Positions 10,501 through 22,699 of a stretch of DNA of 64,000 nucleotides are shown here, piece by piece. Where the stretch lies: contig NC_084898.1 in NCBI RefSeq assembly GCF_958979055.1, positions 21,631,124 to 21,695,123 on the forward strand, read 5' to 3'. Positions within the stretch are counted from its first letter, which is position 1; each line of letters starts with the position of its first letter. The stretch comes from Alnus glutinosa (Eukaryota; Streptophyta; Magnoliopsida; Fagales; Betulaceae). The notes under the pieces are model-generated. The model was not told the origin of the DNA. It made no database searches and saw only the letters and a list, made by a program, of their open reading frames with translations. A program made the position numbers and the translations under genes.

Positions 10501-12625
10501 TATTATTTCAAAATGACTAGTCAAAGTTACAATTGGAGCTTCCTGAGATCATTTATAAAGCTAGTCTCACATAGTAAATAATTAATACGGAGCTTAGCAC
10601 CAATGTAACACCTTTGCAATCCACCCACCCAATGTGGGAGGCCCTCGAGAAAGTAGAATAACTTGTCCTTGTCTCCATACACTATGGAAACGGTACAAGT
10701 TCAAACTCAAATGTTTTTCAAGTGAGTCTACTTTCTTGATGAAGTAACGATTCATGTCTTTTGTGTCTAGGGAGTACTCTATTTCCTGGGATGTCATAAG
10801 AATGTCCTTCCTTATAGGGAACTTGTTAGTAATAGTCGGAGGAGGACCTGGTTCGATTATATCATTGCATCAATATTACCAAAGAAGTGCAATGCCTCTA
10901 TAAAAGCGCCAATGTTGGTGGTCTAGTATATTGGAAGGTTGGAGCAGACTGTTCTTATCCATTTTGGAGCTTTCTTCTCTACTTTTTTTTTTGGCCACCT
11001 TGCACTTATTAACAAGCTATTGAAAGGTGTTCCAAATTGAACATAAAATCATATTGGATGATGCGCATCACATTCTTGCATACCGTGATCCTTACAGACT
11101 TTCTTTCCTATAATTCTCCAAGGGATTCTATCTTATCGGATGGATTAAGATGCTCAAGCTAGCTTTAGCCATTATATTGGTTGTGTCTGGGGAGATAAGA
11201 TGGAGGAGAAAAACTGATGGTTGTTGACAGCAAAGTTGTAGTTGATTATTTTACCATACTATCGACAGATGCAGCAATCCACTCGTCAAGTTTCGGCTTT
11301 TTACAGAATATCTTCTACTTGTCACAATCTACATTTATATGTATCTATAACTTCTTTTGAGCTGGATGGTCTTGGTTCAGGTTAAACTTCTGGATATTTT
11401 TAGAGTGGCAAGAGATAATGAGTCGTGCAATGGATCCAGAGTGTAGTAGAAACTGATAGATGATTTGTTTGAAGATAAAAATTAAAAGGATTCAAGGAGG
11501 CCAGATAAATAATAAATTCATAACCAGTTAAATAGATCTTGCAGTGGATGAAGCATCAAAGAAATCTTAATTGAAAATTTGGAATATAAATTGGAACTTA
11601 GTTATTTCCAAGTCAAATGATTACCTGTGTTCAGATTTTTCTGCAGTATGTTTTGCATGCTTTTTTCGTCAGATATATCTTTAGTATTCTACTGTGATGT
11701 TGTAGGATCTCTTACTCATGAAGCCAGGGAAGCATTCCTCTCAGCATTAGTTTCAGAAGGTTTGATATGGTCTCAATCGCTTCTTCTTTTCTTTTCTTTT
11801 TTCTTTTTCTTTTTTTTTGTTTTTTGTTTTCCTTTTTTTGTGCCTGCTAAAAGTCTGTGCCACAACATTTATAATTGCATAGGTTGTTGATTAGTTGCCA
11901 TTCTGATGTAGCAGGACGTGCAGAATGGTTGGATAAAGGACATAAGAAATGTCTAATTCTCTGGCACCGCATTCAGGATTGGGCTGACATTATTTTAGGT
12001 TTTGTGAGTTTTTAGTGTGATTTTGAGAATAAAAATTTACATTTATAGTTAGTAATTACTTATCAATTCCTTTGATTTAAATCTTCTTGCATATTTGATT
12101 AGGTTAAAGATAATGGGTTAGAGGACAGCGTTATAACAGTCGAGGAAATGCGTTCAGGGATTGAATGTCGAGGAACAGGTAAACTTTGATTGCATATAGT
12201 GTCTAGACAAAGTAATTTTGGAAATGATTCCAGAAACTCAACTCTTTCATGATTATATTGCTGTTGGTACTATAGTGTTGCAGAAAAAGAGGAGGATTTT
12301 TTTTTTTTTTCTTTTTTGGAGGAAAGTGAGGGAGAAAATCTTCTTGTTCTATTTATCTAAAAGGGATTTTCCATGTGGAAGAAAATGAAAAGTGAGAAAG
12401 GAAGATGTTTTCCTTCATATTGGGCTTATGGTTCTGTATAAATTTTGCATGAATGTTCTTAAACTTTGACTAAGATCTCTCTCTTCATCTGTTAATACTT
12501 CAGAGCTTCATGGGATTGACCGTACAATACTAATGCGAGCTTTGAGACTACTTGAACAAAAGGGGAAGCTTGCTATATTCAAGGGAACTTCGGCTGATGA
12601 TGAAGGCGTGAAATTCTCCATGTAA
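7598..12625 (+). CDS. VPS25: VPS25, ESCRT-II complex subunit
   Basis: VPS25 is the ESCRT-II subunit that recruits ESCRT-III (VPS20) during multivesicular body sorting at endosomes; it consists of two winged-helix domains. Coding exons: 7598-7656, 9859-9998, 11706-11759, 11915-12003, 12103-12178, 12504-12625, total 540 nt, 179 aa, the usual plant length. All junctions are GT-AG and in frame. The protein begins MQKLGDFKLPHFFNYPPYFT (the PPF-like N-terminal motif) and ends GTSADDEGVKFSM, both hallmarks of plant VPS25. A 5'-UTR exon ends at 5520 and rejoins at 7554, giving a 2.0-kb leader intron. The leader also has a three-codon upstream ORF at 7556-7567. Introns carry two TRIMs, a LINE remnant and a direct-repeat pair. 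Start chosen by family alignment. Confidence 0.95.
8176..8200 (+). repeat. G homopolymer, 25 G
   Basis: Twenty-five consecutive G follow GGGGGAAGGGTG. The tract directly abuts the left copy of the direct repeat at 8201. It lies in intron 1 of the VPS25 coding region (the second intron counting the leader intron). Confidence 0.9.
8201..9635 (+). repeat. Direct-repeat pair flanking a 1.1-kb segment
   Basis: Two copies of about 165 bp, at 8201-8365 and 9465-9635, share GGGCCATCACAATTGTTGG, GATATAAGGCCTT and GTGTTAAAGGGGTGTTGTGG. The right copy has a small insertion. The segment between includes a LINE remnant. They could be LTR relics or a duplicated host or repeat sequence; no primer-binding site was seen. 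Confidence 0.65.
8870..9400 (+). mobile_element. LINE remnant, RNase H-like end
   Basis: Broken frames read like the C-terminal RNase H region of plant L1-type LINEs: a stretch translating to DLMGKLVAGSVSKF, then ALKVEVLAIHVT, and downstream AHWVAVTASKHLF followed by stops. A T-rich and A-rich tail region ends near 9460. Several stops are present, so it is a fossil. It lies inside a VPS25 intron. Confidence 0.55.
10168..10640 (-). mobile_element. TRIM retrotransposon, family A, degraded copy
   Basis: Two degenerate LTRs, about 10168-10370 and 10462-10640, share with the 6.4-kb element the words CTAGCCACAT, ATGACTAGTCAA, GAGCTTCC and TTATAAAG. The internal segment ends CTCTGATACCATTT, i.e. 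a minus-strand primer-binding site TGGTATCAGAG. Its orientation is the same as the element at 6.4 kb. It lies in VPS25 intron 2. Confidence 0.75.
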
Positions 12626-12699
12626 CCCTTTCACTTGGTTCCTTTTCATATGTTATCAAGCAATGCTGCCTGTTACTGCTGCTCTGGTAGGGTTTGCAA

Positions 12700-13331
12700 G
12701 TGTTCCTGTTGGTCAGGTTGAGGTTCTTCCATTCTTTTCTGGGCTTTTGTGAATTTATTTGTGTTGGACTCGAGTTGGGTTTTACAGGTCTTTGTAAAAA
12801 ATTGTTAGCTTTTATGTCACGAGGCAGAGTTGGGTCATGTTGAAGCATATGTATAAAACTATATAGGTCAATTTTAACCCGATCCATTTAATTAAATAGA
12901 CCAGATCCCGCAACCCTAACTCTTTAATTTCGTGTTAAATTTACGGGTCGTATCAAAAATTAACTACAAATAATGCAAGCTTTTCCCACCATAGTATGAG
13001 TTTCAATCAATACAATTTCACTCATGAATCATGATGTTGCACACCTCAAATATCCTCTATAATAATAATAATGATAACAAAAGATACTATAAATATACAA
13101 TGTTATCACATTTCTATCTAAGATACATGAAAACTCTATGAATCAATATAATCACCTACATTACAAGACTGGATAAAAATTCATAGGATATTCAAATTAT
13201 GTCTATACCAGATTACACAACATAAATAGCCAAAAATGTACCCCTATGAGATGGGGAAAGAAAATTGTATATCTAGGAAAGGCTGCAACAGACTAATCAT
13301 CTAACTGCTTTGCATGGACGTACAACATAAT
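12700..13331. other. VPS25/AE7 convergent 3' region
   Basis: Contains 3' UTR sequence of both convergent genes. Around 12830-12960 a repeat relic resembles the 5.0-kb repeat in reverse (TTTAATTAAATAGACC, ACTATATAGG). No gene seen. Confidence 0.4.
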
Positions 13332-15323
13332 TCAACCAAAAGATGGAGCCAGGCATTCATCAACCATATCCAATAGATTTGGGTTCTCCAGTGCTGCTGC
13401 CACCCGTTCTTTATCATTCAGTTGTTTGTTAACTGCATAAAAACACAGAAATACGACAGAATATGAAAATCAGGTCATAATTTCTTTGCACGGCGGCGTA
13501 TGTGTCTCCTTTGTTGATTAGTTATAGTGATTTTCTTTTTCGTTTTGCCATTTTTAGTTAGATAGTTCATTTTGTATACTTTTTCGATACTTAGGGAAGC
13601 ATTACGCTTTCAATGAGATTGGTTTTATTACTTTAAAAAAATTAAAAAAAAAAATTGAAAATACATCATTTCATCATCATCATTAAGGTTGCAGATTTCA
13701 ATGATGCTTCCACAGAAGACTTGCACATTTTTCTTAGAGAGAGAGAGTACCTGCAGCTTCAGATGCATGAGATCCAGGGGCTACCCTTATATCAACCTAA
13801 CCAAAATTAAGAAAGAGCTGTAAGAAAGGAGGTACAACTTGTACACACTATAGTAGCTGCCAAGCTCGGTTCAAATTCCATATAAACAAAAGAAGTAACA
13901 GAGCCATGGATTACAGAAATCATGTTCCAATATGAAACCATAAAGTGACAATTACATATCACCAGATAGATAGTAACTGGACAGTATAAGCATCATACAG
14001 CCTAAAAAAGTGAACCCTCCCCGCCATCACGGACTTTTTTATGCACGATTCATTGCATTTTAACGATGCGGGGGCTGAGCAGTTTCCATCAATCTTATGC
14101 ATTAATCAACCTGTTTAGAGCAGTGTAGAAACCTGTCGACCTCCCCCTCTCGCCGGGGAGAGCGCACCTCAAAGGAAAATAATAACAAAAGAAATTATTT
14201 GGTCCTACATGAATCATACTACTCTAAAATAGTGAACGAGTCCCCTACAAGTGAAAGGAGTTCTAGTATCTCTAATGTACTAATTCTCTATTAGTGCTGT
14301 AATGTTTATTGAATTGAAAGCTTGTTTTCTGAATCCTACATGTCATCAACAAAGTTCATAATAAGGAAATAAATTCGATTACCTTGTACCGAGACGGCAA
14401 GCTCCTCAGAAGCTTCACTCGCAAGCAAAGACCGATAATCGTTGCCATACTACAATGTTCAACTGTGGGAGTAAATGTGACCCTGAAGGTGAATGAAAGT
14501 TTCATTTTACTCATGTTAGAATAAGAGAAAACAATTGCATGAATAAGAATGAGACAGAACAGCTGTGTTTACCTAACATAACTTTGCTTGTCATCTACTT
14601 CGATTGCATCTTCTGTTATAACTTTGAGCTCCTCCAAAGAGTATGGGTGCTCTGGATCTTTTATATCTCTTATATGATTTAAGAATGTTAAGAAAAAATA
14701 AAAATAGAAGAATAAAATTTCCAGTGTAATAGCCTTCATAATCAGGTGCAGAACAGAACTTTCAAGTTCTTTTCTATATAACAAAAAGGAACATAAACAT
14801 TTAATCAATACCTTAATACTCCCCTCGCGTGTGGGCTCAAACTCTCTTCTAATAGGTGAGATCCAACACGTGAAATATTTAATTGAAATAGAAAAGTAAA
14901 TGAAGGAGACAGAGTTCGAACATTTGCTCTAATACCATGTTAAACTATCACTTATTCCAAAAACTTAAGCTTATAGGAAGAGGTAAATTTAATCATTTAA
15001 TCAATACTTTAACGATAACTAAGCTTTAAAGGGGAAACAAAAGTAGCAGTCTAAAGATAAAGAGTATAGAAGAAAAAAGACTCAAACTCCTCCACCGCCC
15101 TATCGTGGTTCTCAAAATTTCTGTCATTCATTTTCCTAAGAGACAAGGGGGCACAATCTTCCATACATCCACCAACAAACAAGCAAGTTGGCATAACCCA
15201 AGTCAACCCAAAGCGGCCGGAAAAAATAAAATTCAGCACAAGCAACTTCACAATGGAGAAAGTAAACATAAGCTCAAAACAACTTGAAAGCAGCAGCAGC
15301 AATAACAACCACCCCCCCCCCCC

Positions 15324-15355
<32 letters not shown>

Positions 15356-15604
15356 AATATGCTAAGTTTCCTCTATGAAGTAGTAAAAGTACATGAACCA
15401 AAACAAAGAAATAATAAGAGAATGCCTAATTGAAATCCAAAAAATAAAAAACGAAGATAATTGAAGGGAAAGGATATCAAAAACTTCAGGCTGGTTAATG
15501 GGTTCGACGGCGTACTCATCCGGACAATCAATCGGCGCGCTTCGAGCTCGACGCTCTTTCTTCTCGTACACGATTGGGTTCGCATTTATTAATTCAGAAA
15601 CCAT
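13332..15604 (-). CDS. AE7: AE7/MIP18-family cytosolic Fe-S assembly protein
   Basis: AE7 (MIP18/CIAO2 family, DUF59) is part of the cytosolic Fe-S targeting complex that delivers clusters to nuclear and cytosolic proteins such as DNA helicases and polymerases. Exons (minus): 15604-15478, 14678-14573, 14482-14383, 13796-13751, 13432-13332; 480 nt, 159 aa, close to the 157 aa of the Arabidopsis protein. Signature pieces are [12 protein letters not shown] (exon 2), [19 protein letters not shown] with the conserved Cys at about residue 88 (exons 2-3), IDCPDEY near the N terminus, and the C terminus [15 protein letters not shown]. Introns 2-4 are GT-AG. Intron 1 (15477-14679) has a perfect U12-type donor ATATCCTTT and apparent AT-AA ends. 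Start chosen by family alignment. Confidence 0.94.
14798..15013 (-). mobile_element. TRIM-like element, family B, truncated
   Basis: The right LTR at 14938-15013 begins TGTTAAACTATCACTTATTC and is preceded by CTAATACCA, a decayed minus-strand primer-binding site. Only a stub of the left LTR remains at 14798-14816, beside a purine tract on the minus strand (GAGGGGAGT). It lies inside the first intron of AE7. Confidence 0.65.
15312..15351. repeat. C12-A28 homopolymer pair
   Basis: Twelve C followed directly by twenty-eight A, inside the U12-type intron of AE7. Likely variable in length and prone to sequencing error. Confidence 0.85.
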
Positions 15605-16020
15605 TTCTACCTACTAAAATTAAAATTAAAATAAAATATATACTCAACTTGCTTCTCATAAATTCCTATATATATATATGATACTAAAATTACGTACCCA
15701 GAAATTCCAGAGACGAAAAGTAGTTAACTTTAAGGTGTATGCCCAAATGCAAAACTAACCTACTTGGTCGATTGTTCTTCCTCGTCTTGGACTCAGAGTG
15801 CCTTGTTTCTCTGTGTTTCTGTCGGTCGGGAAGCGTTTTTATATTTATTCTTGTTACACGTGGCCTTCACTGATTTGAAAGCGGGAAAAATTGGAGGTTA
15901 GGTTTCCTTGAGAAGTCGTTGAACGTTTTTAAGTACTCCAATCTTGGACGTTTCTACTGCAGCCAAATTATAATTTTTCAGGTGAAATAATAATAATAAT
16001 ATATATATATATTTTTTAAA

Positions 16021-16782
16021 AGGCAAAGTTGCATGTGTGTCCCGGACATAGTTGATCTAAATTATAAATTATTTTTAATGGTATAAAAAAATAATTGTAA
16101 GATCTTAGTGGTAAACGAAAATTTTAAATTACTCCGTAAAGTCGTTTTTTCATTTACAAACTTAATACAGTCCATTAAATTGTCATATCGGTCTCAATAA
16201 AAACACGACATATGTCATTCTTAATAAAAAAAATATATATTAAAAATTAAAAACTTAAAACATTATTTTTAAAAAAGGAAAAAAAAAAAAAAAAAAAAAA
16301 AGAAAGAAATGAAGGTTTAGGACTTGGGAGGAGTGGGGCAGCCACCCATTTTGGGTAGGGCGTGGCCTGCCAAACACCCGTTTACTTTTCTTTTTTCTTT
16401 TTAAAAAAAGGTAAATGTATTATAAAGCACCCGCTTTGACTTTAAATTAATTTTTTTTTATATTTTCATTTATAACATAATTAAAAAATATTATTTTAAG
16501 GTGATGCGACAAAAACGATAATGTAACACTAACGGACATTGCAAAAAAAAACGAAAAACACATATTTATATTTTTTTTAAGAATGACATGTGTCATCATT
16601 TCATTGGCGTTGACATAACACTAAACATAATTCATCAAATGTTTTAACATAATTTAAGTCCAAAGACTAATTTTTCTTTTTTTTCTTTTTTTGCGCGTTA
16701 TAGGACCTCTTAATTCACGTTGAAACAATAAAGAGCAATTTGTAATTTATGTCAACTACAATATCTATTTTGCAATTTTACC
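16021..16782. mobile_element. Large degenerate foldback element
   Basis: The two halves are imperfect inverted repeats. The left arm starts GGCAAAGTTGCA and contains ACATATGTCATTCTTAA. The right arm contains TTAAGAATGACATGTGT and ends TGCAATTTTACC. The centre holds an A-run at about 16276-16300 and GC-richer sequence. No open frame. It lies between the AE7 and IWS1 genes and looks like a Mutator-like or other long-TIR non-autonomous element. Confidence 0.5.
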
Positions 16783-17090
16783 TAAATCTCTCATTCCTCA
16801 TTTCCTCATGATGATTATTTTTTTTTCATGGGCAACATAATTTAGTTACATGCTTCTTTAATGTGACATTCTCTCTAGGTCTTTCAGGAACAAGTCTACC
16901 ATCCACAGGACTACATGTCCCATTATCAACCAAATCAAATGGTGCATCATCGGTTACAAATCTTGTTCACAAATGATATATAATTTTTTCCTTGGATAAA
17001 AAATATATATATAAAAATTGTTGAAGCTAAACATTGCATACAAAAGTCTCACCGGTTGGTTTAACAATTATTGAAAGAAACTACACTTGA

Positions 17091-17130
17091 GCACGAGCAC
17101 GAGTACGAGCACGAGCACGACCATGAGCAT
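17091..17130 (+). repeat. Short CGAGCA hexamer repeat
   Basis: About six degenerate copies of GAGCACGA-type hexamers lie downstream of the IWS1 stop. Not in a recognised coding frame. Confidence 0.7.
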
Positions 17131-17362
17131 GTCAGGCTGCACTCTTTGCCAATCAAATATACACCAATAAACTGGATAGGGCTTTGAATCCATGAAGAAA
17201 TCAGAGAGACCTTAGGCATTTGAAGAAGCTGCTGCTGCTGCTAGTTAAACCTCCTTCCCAAGGATCTTTGTGGCTTGTTCTGGACCCATGAGAGATAGAT
17301 AGCAATACATGGCCATGATATTGGCCTCGCAACCTTCACCGGCAATTCAGTGAATTCTGCAA

Positions 17363-20300
17363 TTACAAATATTTGACCATGCCACGACCCTCCACACTAA
17401 GCTTTGTGGCTTGAAGCTGCTTCTTTTTTGGGGCCTTCAACTGCTGCAACTTCTTATTCATCTGCCATAAACAAAGTCACATTTAGGTTTTAAAAAAAAA
17501 AAAAAAAAAAAACCAGACTGCATAAAAGCAAACTGCCTCCGATTGCTAATAACAGGAAAGTTTTAGACCTTCAGGTCGTCCTTCACTATAACCATTCTTC
17601 CAAAAGAGTAAAAGGTGTTGAGCCTTGACCTTGAGATCTAAAGGTTTCTTAATGTTTTTGGCAATTTAAGGCATAATTTAAACAAGGGGAAATGCAAAGT
17701 GTGAGGTCAGAAGTCCCAGGTTCCTGAGGAGTAGCACAAGCATATTTCTTCTATTGTTTATGAAAATGATAATGTTCTCACTTTGGCAGCCATCCAAAGG
17801 ATTTATCCTGGTAACTGTCCAACACATGTGGGATGGTCAAAGAGCCCCACAAAAAATGTTTACCATTCTTTTCAGATAATGAGAATCGTACAACCTCAAT
17901 CACTTGAAAATTTTACCTGATACTATCTAGCTGTCACAGGATTTTAGTAGACAGCAAGTAACCTAAAAAACTAAAAATTGTTACCATCTCCAAGGTACAG
18001 CCCTCCTTCCTCATTTTCTTCTCACAGAATTGAAGTAGGAAAAGAAAGGAAATCTAAATAAAAAAGGTCATTTGAGCTTGACATCAAATCGACAGTGAAC
18101 TTACAAAGGAATGAACCCCTCTCCCTCTCCTAGAAGCATAAGGAAAAAGCCTCATGATTATAATAAACATACAAACATCATTTTTTTTTATAAGTAAATC
18201 AACCTTATTGAAAGCGCAGGACATGAGAAACACCCAACTAGGGAGGAGAAGAAGAACACATATAATCATTATTGAAAGAACAGATATGAAGACTTCACAA
18301 TCAAATGACCTCTCTAATAATTATAAGAGGGTCTGCTCAATCACGTGCCTTGCAGCATTAAGTTCATGCCACCTCTCAAAAAGCCAATACCCAGGAAGCG
18401 TTCAAAATGCTAATTCTCTTGCTCTAAGTTCGAGGAAAAATGTTGAGTTTAAATTATGTTATAGAACATGCAAAACCAATAAGAGGCAAGCAGAAGAGTA
18501 TAGGAGAAATACCAGAAATAAACCTCAAGTATTGGGGTATTACAAACCCCCCAAAAAAAAACAAAAGAGGCTTGCCCCTTATAGTTTCACCATCTTTAGA
18601 ATTTACGACATTTATTAGTTAACCATTGAGATTTCAAAGAAATAGGCAATTGAGCAGGGAAAAGTACTAAATAAATGCAATTTCCCCTAAGATTTGAAAC
18701 TATTGTTTCTTCCAGATAGGTAAATGAACAAAAGCAACTCGTATGCATCCAAATTGGAGTGAATCATATTCACTCTGCTTAAACTGAGTTATAAGTTATT
18801 CCACCATATTGTATTTTCACTTCATTATAATATCTAACTTTTCACCAAAGGAAAACCAACCTTCAAACGACGCTGATCTTGTACCACTTGTTTTGCACGG
18901 GCTCTAATTTCATCTGGATCAATCTTAGATTGTGGGCGCACCAGGAAATCTAATGGTGTTGCTTCCGGCCTTGTAGCATGCTGTCTGGAGGATGATTGGC
19001 TAGACTTTCGTTCTCTGCATTATAGTAAACACTTAACATTCAATATGATATGGTGTGAAAAAAGGTTCACAGAAAATAAAGGCGCCCAGGAGCAAACATA
19101 TGTCTATTATCACATCCTACCGTGAAAACTCATCCAAATCAAGATCACCATCTCTGGATTCCATCCCCGCAGCTTTATTCGCTGGCCTACCAAAATTTGA
19201 AAAAAATAAATAAATAACAGTTTGGCAGCAACAAGTTGGACAAATATGCAGAACAGGTCACAAGCAGTACTTTTTCACAGATGGCCTTCGGTAGGGAACC
19301 CTTTCATCATCAGCGGTTCTCATGTCCTCAAACCTTGTACTTTTATTAAATATCGGTCGACTCTGCAATCAAAAGTTTACAATGACCAAAAAATATTTCA
19401 GGAAAGCTAAATTTAATAGGAAACCCATGTACAGATCTTTGAGGATCATTCAAGAAAGAAAAGAAAATGGCTACAAGAAAAATTACTGTACAAGTCAAAC
19501 AAAAATGCAGTCACCGGCCAAAGACTTAAGAATCAGTATTTTGCAATAGAAACAGGAACATTTGTAAACAACCAATTGTATGATCATATATCAGTAAAGC
19601 ATAGCGAAAAAGAAATTGTTTGAACATTTCAAGTAAAATGTTATCATGATTAAAGGGAAATGTATGACCACAGCATGATTCTTGAACAGTGAAGAAGCAT
19701 ATCCACCATCAATTTCCACCTTCAACACTACCATTTTCCACCAAATGAGTGCCACTGCTTTCCCAGACAACAAAAATACAGGCAAGGCAAGAATCTTATA
19801 TATGTACAGAGACTTTTAAACATGTGTCACGTTACCCATTTATCAACTAAATCCTTTGCAAGTTTTCTGTTGGATGTAGTTTCCTCATCAGATTTTGATA
19901 GAAACATAATGACCTGCCCAACAAAATAGTAAATCAGTCAAATTTATTCCTTCTATATCCAGGCTGCAAAAATTATGGAGTGATTCTCACAAGGTGATTC
20001 CTAACCTTTCCAATACCACTCTTCTTCAGTTGTTCTCTTCTATCATACTGCTCTAGATCAATGGGAAACTGTATAATAGAAGCAGCATTTCAGGAGTCAT
20101 ATATAGTCCATAAAATACTATTACTATATATCATCATAGATTAACATGCAGGGAACTCTGACTATACATCAGTCAAAATCTTCAAAATTGCCGCACGGAT
20201 ATTAATGTTTGGTAAGCTTCCATCAGGAAGAGGTTCAAGCCAATTCTTTAATAGATTTAACACTCCATGATCTAAAAATTCTTGTTGAAGCTGCTTCCTG

Positions 20301-22509
20301 CACCAAGAGCAGTTGATACAAAGAATATAAGAATCTAAAAGATAAGAACTGTGAATGCTATGAAAAGACAAGAATGCCCATAAAAACTGACGGCAGGCAA
20401 CTTACTTTGAAAGGACCTCTGTCAGAAGAGGCAGTTTTTTGAGTTTATTAACAGCAGGCTTCCCCTGTCTATTAAGGTCTGCATCCTCTTCCGCTGTGAC
20501 CTCAAGCTCAGCCATCACGTTCTCGACTAGCAATGCTATTTCTGCTGGGTTTCTCTCATTCTTCTTTTTTTTCTTACCCGACTTGAAGAGCTGGTCAATT
20601 TCATCATCTTCATCACCCTCCTCAGCCTAGAAACATCCAAACGATAACCAATAATGGCATCAAGATCCATCCGTACACAAATCAAGCAATCAATAGGAGA
20701 CAATAGCCTTACATCATCAGCACTTCACATGATATATGTTAAAAGATAAAATATTAACCTGAGGAGCATCAGGAGAACGTGGCTCCTCGTCATTTCCATA
20801 CCCAATAGCAGGGTCCACACCAGTGTCATCTATGAAGTTATCATCATCCACAGTCCTGACACCCTCTTGATCATCCTAATCCATTCAAGAGGGGGAACAA
20901 ATTAGAAAATTTGAACTAGAAAACCAAAAGCATAGATAATAAGTGATATAGAATCAACTGTTTCATGGTTATCTATGATGAACCAAGTTTCAAGGCCCCA
21001 AGATTCATGACACTACTAGTCATAAAGAAAATTCCCTAAAGTACATAAGAAAAGGTTTGGCTTTCTATATTCTATTTATTCTAAAGACAACTACCCACAA
21101 ATGTTCATATAGACCACAAAATATATATGAATACGAGGGACAGCAACAGAGTTTTATAAACGAAATTAAAACTTGGAAAAAAAAAATGACCTAGAAAAAA
21201 ATATAATACAGGAAATATGTCACAACGGAGCTCTCAGCATTATCAATCACTCAAATTTCAATCATCCTGATCACATAGAAACTACTATATTGATGCACAA
21301 GCTTTGAAATTACATAAAACATGCAACAATCTTAGATAGCTTCAGATCTATGTATTTAATAGAAATGTCATTACTATAACACAGAATTTAATTCCACCAA
21401 CAATTTATTCACCTCAAAATAGGATCTTTGTTCACAAACACACATAGAGAATTTACAGCTAGTTAAGACAAATCTCCCTTTTCATAAAGAAAGACTTCAC
21501 AACTAATCAGATATAGCAGATTACCTTTCAAAAAAGATATGCAGATTTAACCCCAAGTTCCCAAGTTCACTAAATCAAACGAGTACATAAGATATGTGAT
21601 AGCTCAAACACAATGAGAACATAAGATAATGATACTTTAAACATGTGTGCTCACCTAAAAACTAGTATCAAAATTCATCAAAAAGTTGTCCAAGCATCAA
21701 ACAATCAAGTTTTCCTCTTTTGTTTTTTCTTCCATAACCATTTGTTCTTGGATAAGCAACCAATTAAACGTAGCCTTTTCTTTTCTAAACACAACCTCAA
21801 TACCCGCGTTGAATTCATCACTTTGTTCAAGAGCATCAAATTTAATTGAAAAAAAGTAAGAAAACGAAAAAAGGAAAGCCCATCAATTTTGATTATACCT
21901 CGGAATCGTTACCGGCAATGGTGTCCCACATCTCCTTGACCTCACCATCGCGATCCTTCCCAGAAGAAAACCCTCCTCTCTTGGAGGACCTACCATAATC
22001 GCTCTTCCCCGAAGAAGAAAACCCTCTCTTCTCCCCCTTATGCCTCTTCTCCTTCTTCCCACCACTCTTACCCTCCTTCCACTTCTTCGGATTTGTCTCA
22101 AAATCCTCCTCGTCCTCGTCCTCGTCCTCGTCCTCATCCACCAGGTTCGGAGTCACGATCTCCTTCGCCGAGGCAGGATCGCTCTTCTTGATCAGCCGCT
22201 TCCTGGGCTTCGCCTTCATCGACGAGGCCTCCGCGTCGTACACCGGCGTCTCCGACCGCTCTCGCTGCCACTCGCCCTCATCATCGTCGTCCAAAAATCC
22301 CTGCCGCGGCTCCGGCGACTGCTCCCGATCGGACTGCACGCCGTCGTAATCCATCAACGGCTCCCCATCCTCGTCACGGAACCTGAAAAAACAAACCAAA
22401 CCCTGCAAATCAATAGCGTGAAAAGAGAAAGGTATGGAGATATCCAAACCCTAATTTTCTCACACACACACACACAGAGGGAGACGTACGGATCGTTTTC
22501 GTAACCCAT
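17363..22509 (-). CDS. IWS1: IWS1/Spn1 transcription elongation factor
   Basis: IWS1 (Spn1) binds SPT6 and RNA polymerase II during elongation; in Arabidopsis it also acts with BES1 in brassinosteroid-regulated expression. Exons (minus): 22509-22490, 22382-21899, 20875-20759, 20626-20406, 20297-20168, 20068-20006, 19913-19836, 19362-19271, 19186-19121, 19014-18861, 17461-17363; 1524 nt, 507 aa, near the Arabidopsis length. All introns are GT-AG and phases join without a stop. The N terminus (MGYENDPFRDEDGEPL) leads an acidic and basic disordered region to about residue 205, with a run of repeated Asp-Glu. The central TFIIS-N/LW domain covers about residues 265-350 (EFLDHGVLNLLKNWLEPLPDG, then IDLEQYDRREQLKKSGIGK). 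The conserved C terminus is GRGMVKYL. Last intron is 1.4 kb. Confidence 0.95.
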
Positions 22510-22699
22510 CGGCGATTATGATAGCGAATTGGAGAATTCACAGACTCGCTTGCGAGAAACACTTGCCGATTGCAATGTAGCAAAACCCAAACACAGAGAG
22601 ATCGCTTGTTGCTGTGATGAAATGTTCGAGACCTCGTCTTGCAATCGGTATATGTACCGAAGGGGAGACTCTCCTCAGAGCTCGTCTTCAGCTTGAAAC

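Noticed and set aside
18154..18618. 154-codon plus frame in an IWS1 intron
   Set aside because: Intronic, antisense, no recognisable family.
22040..22504. 154-codon Leu/Arg-rich plus frame
   Set aside because: Antisense shadow of the acidic IWS1 exon 2.
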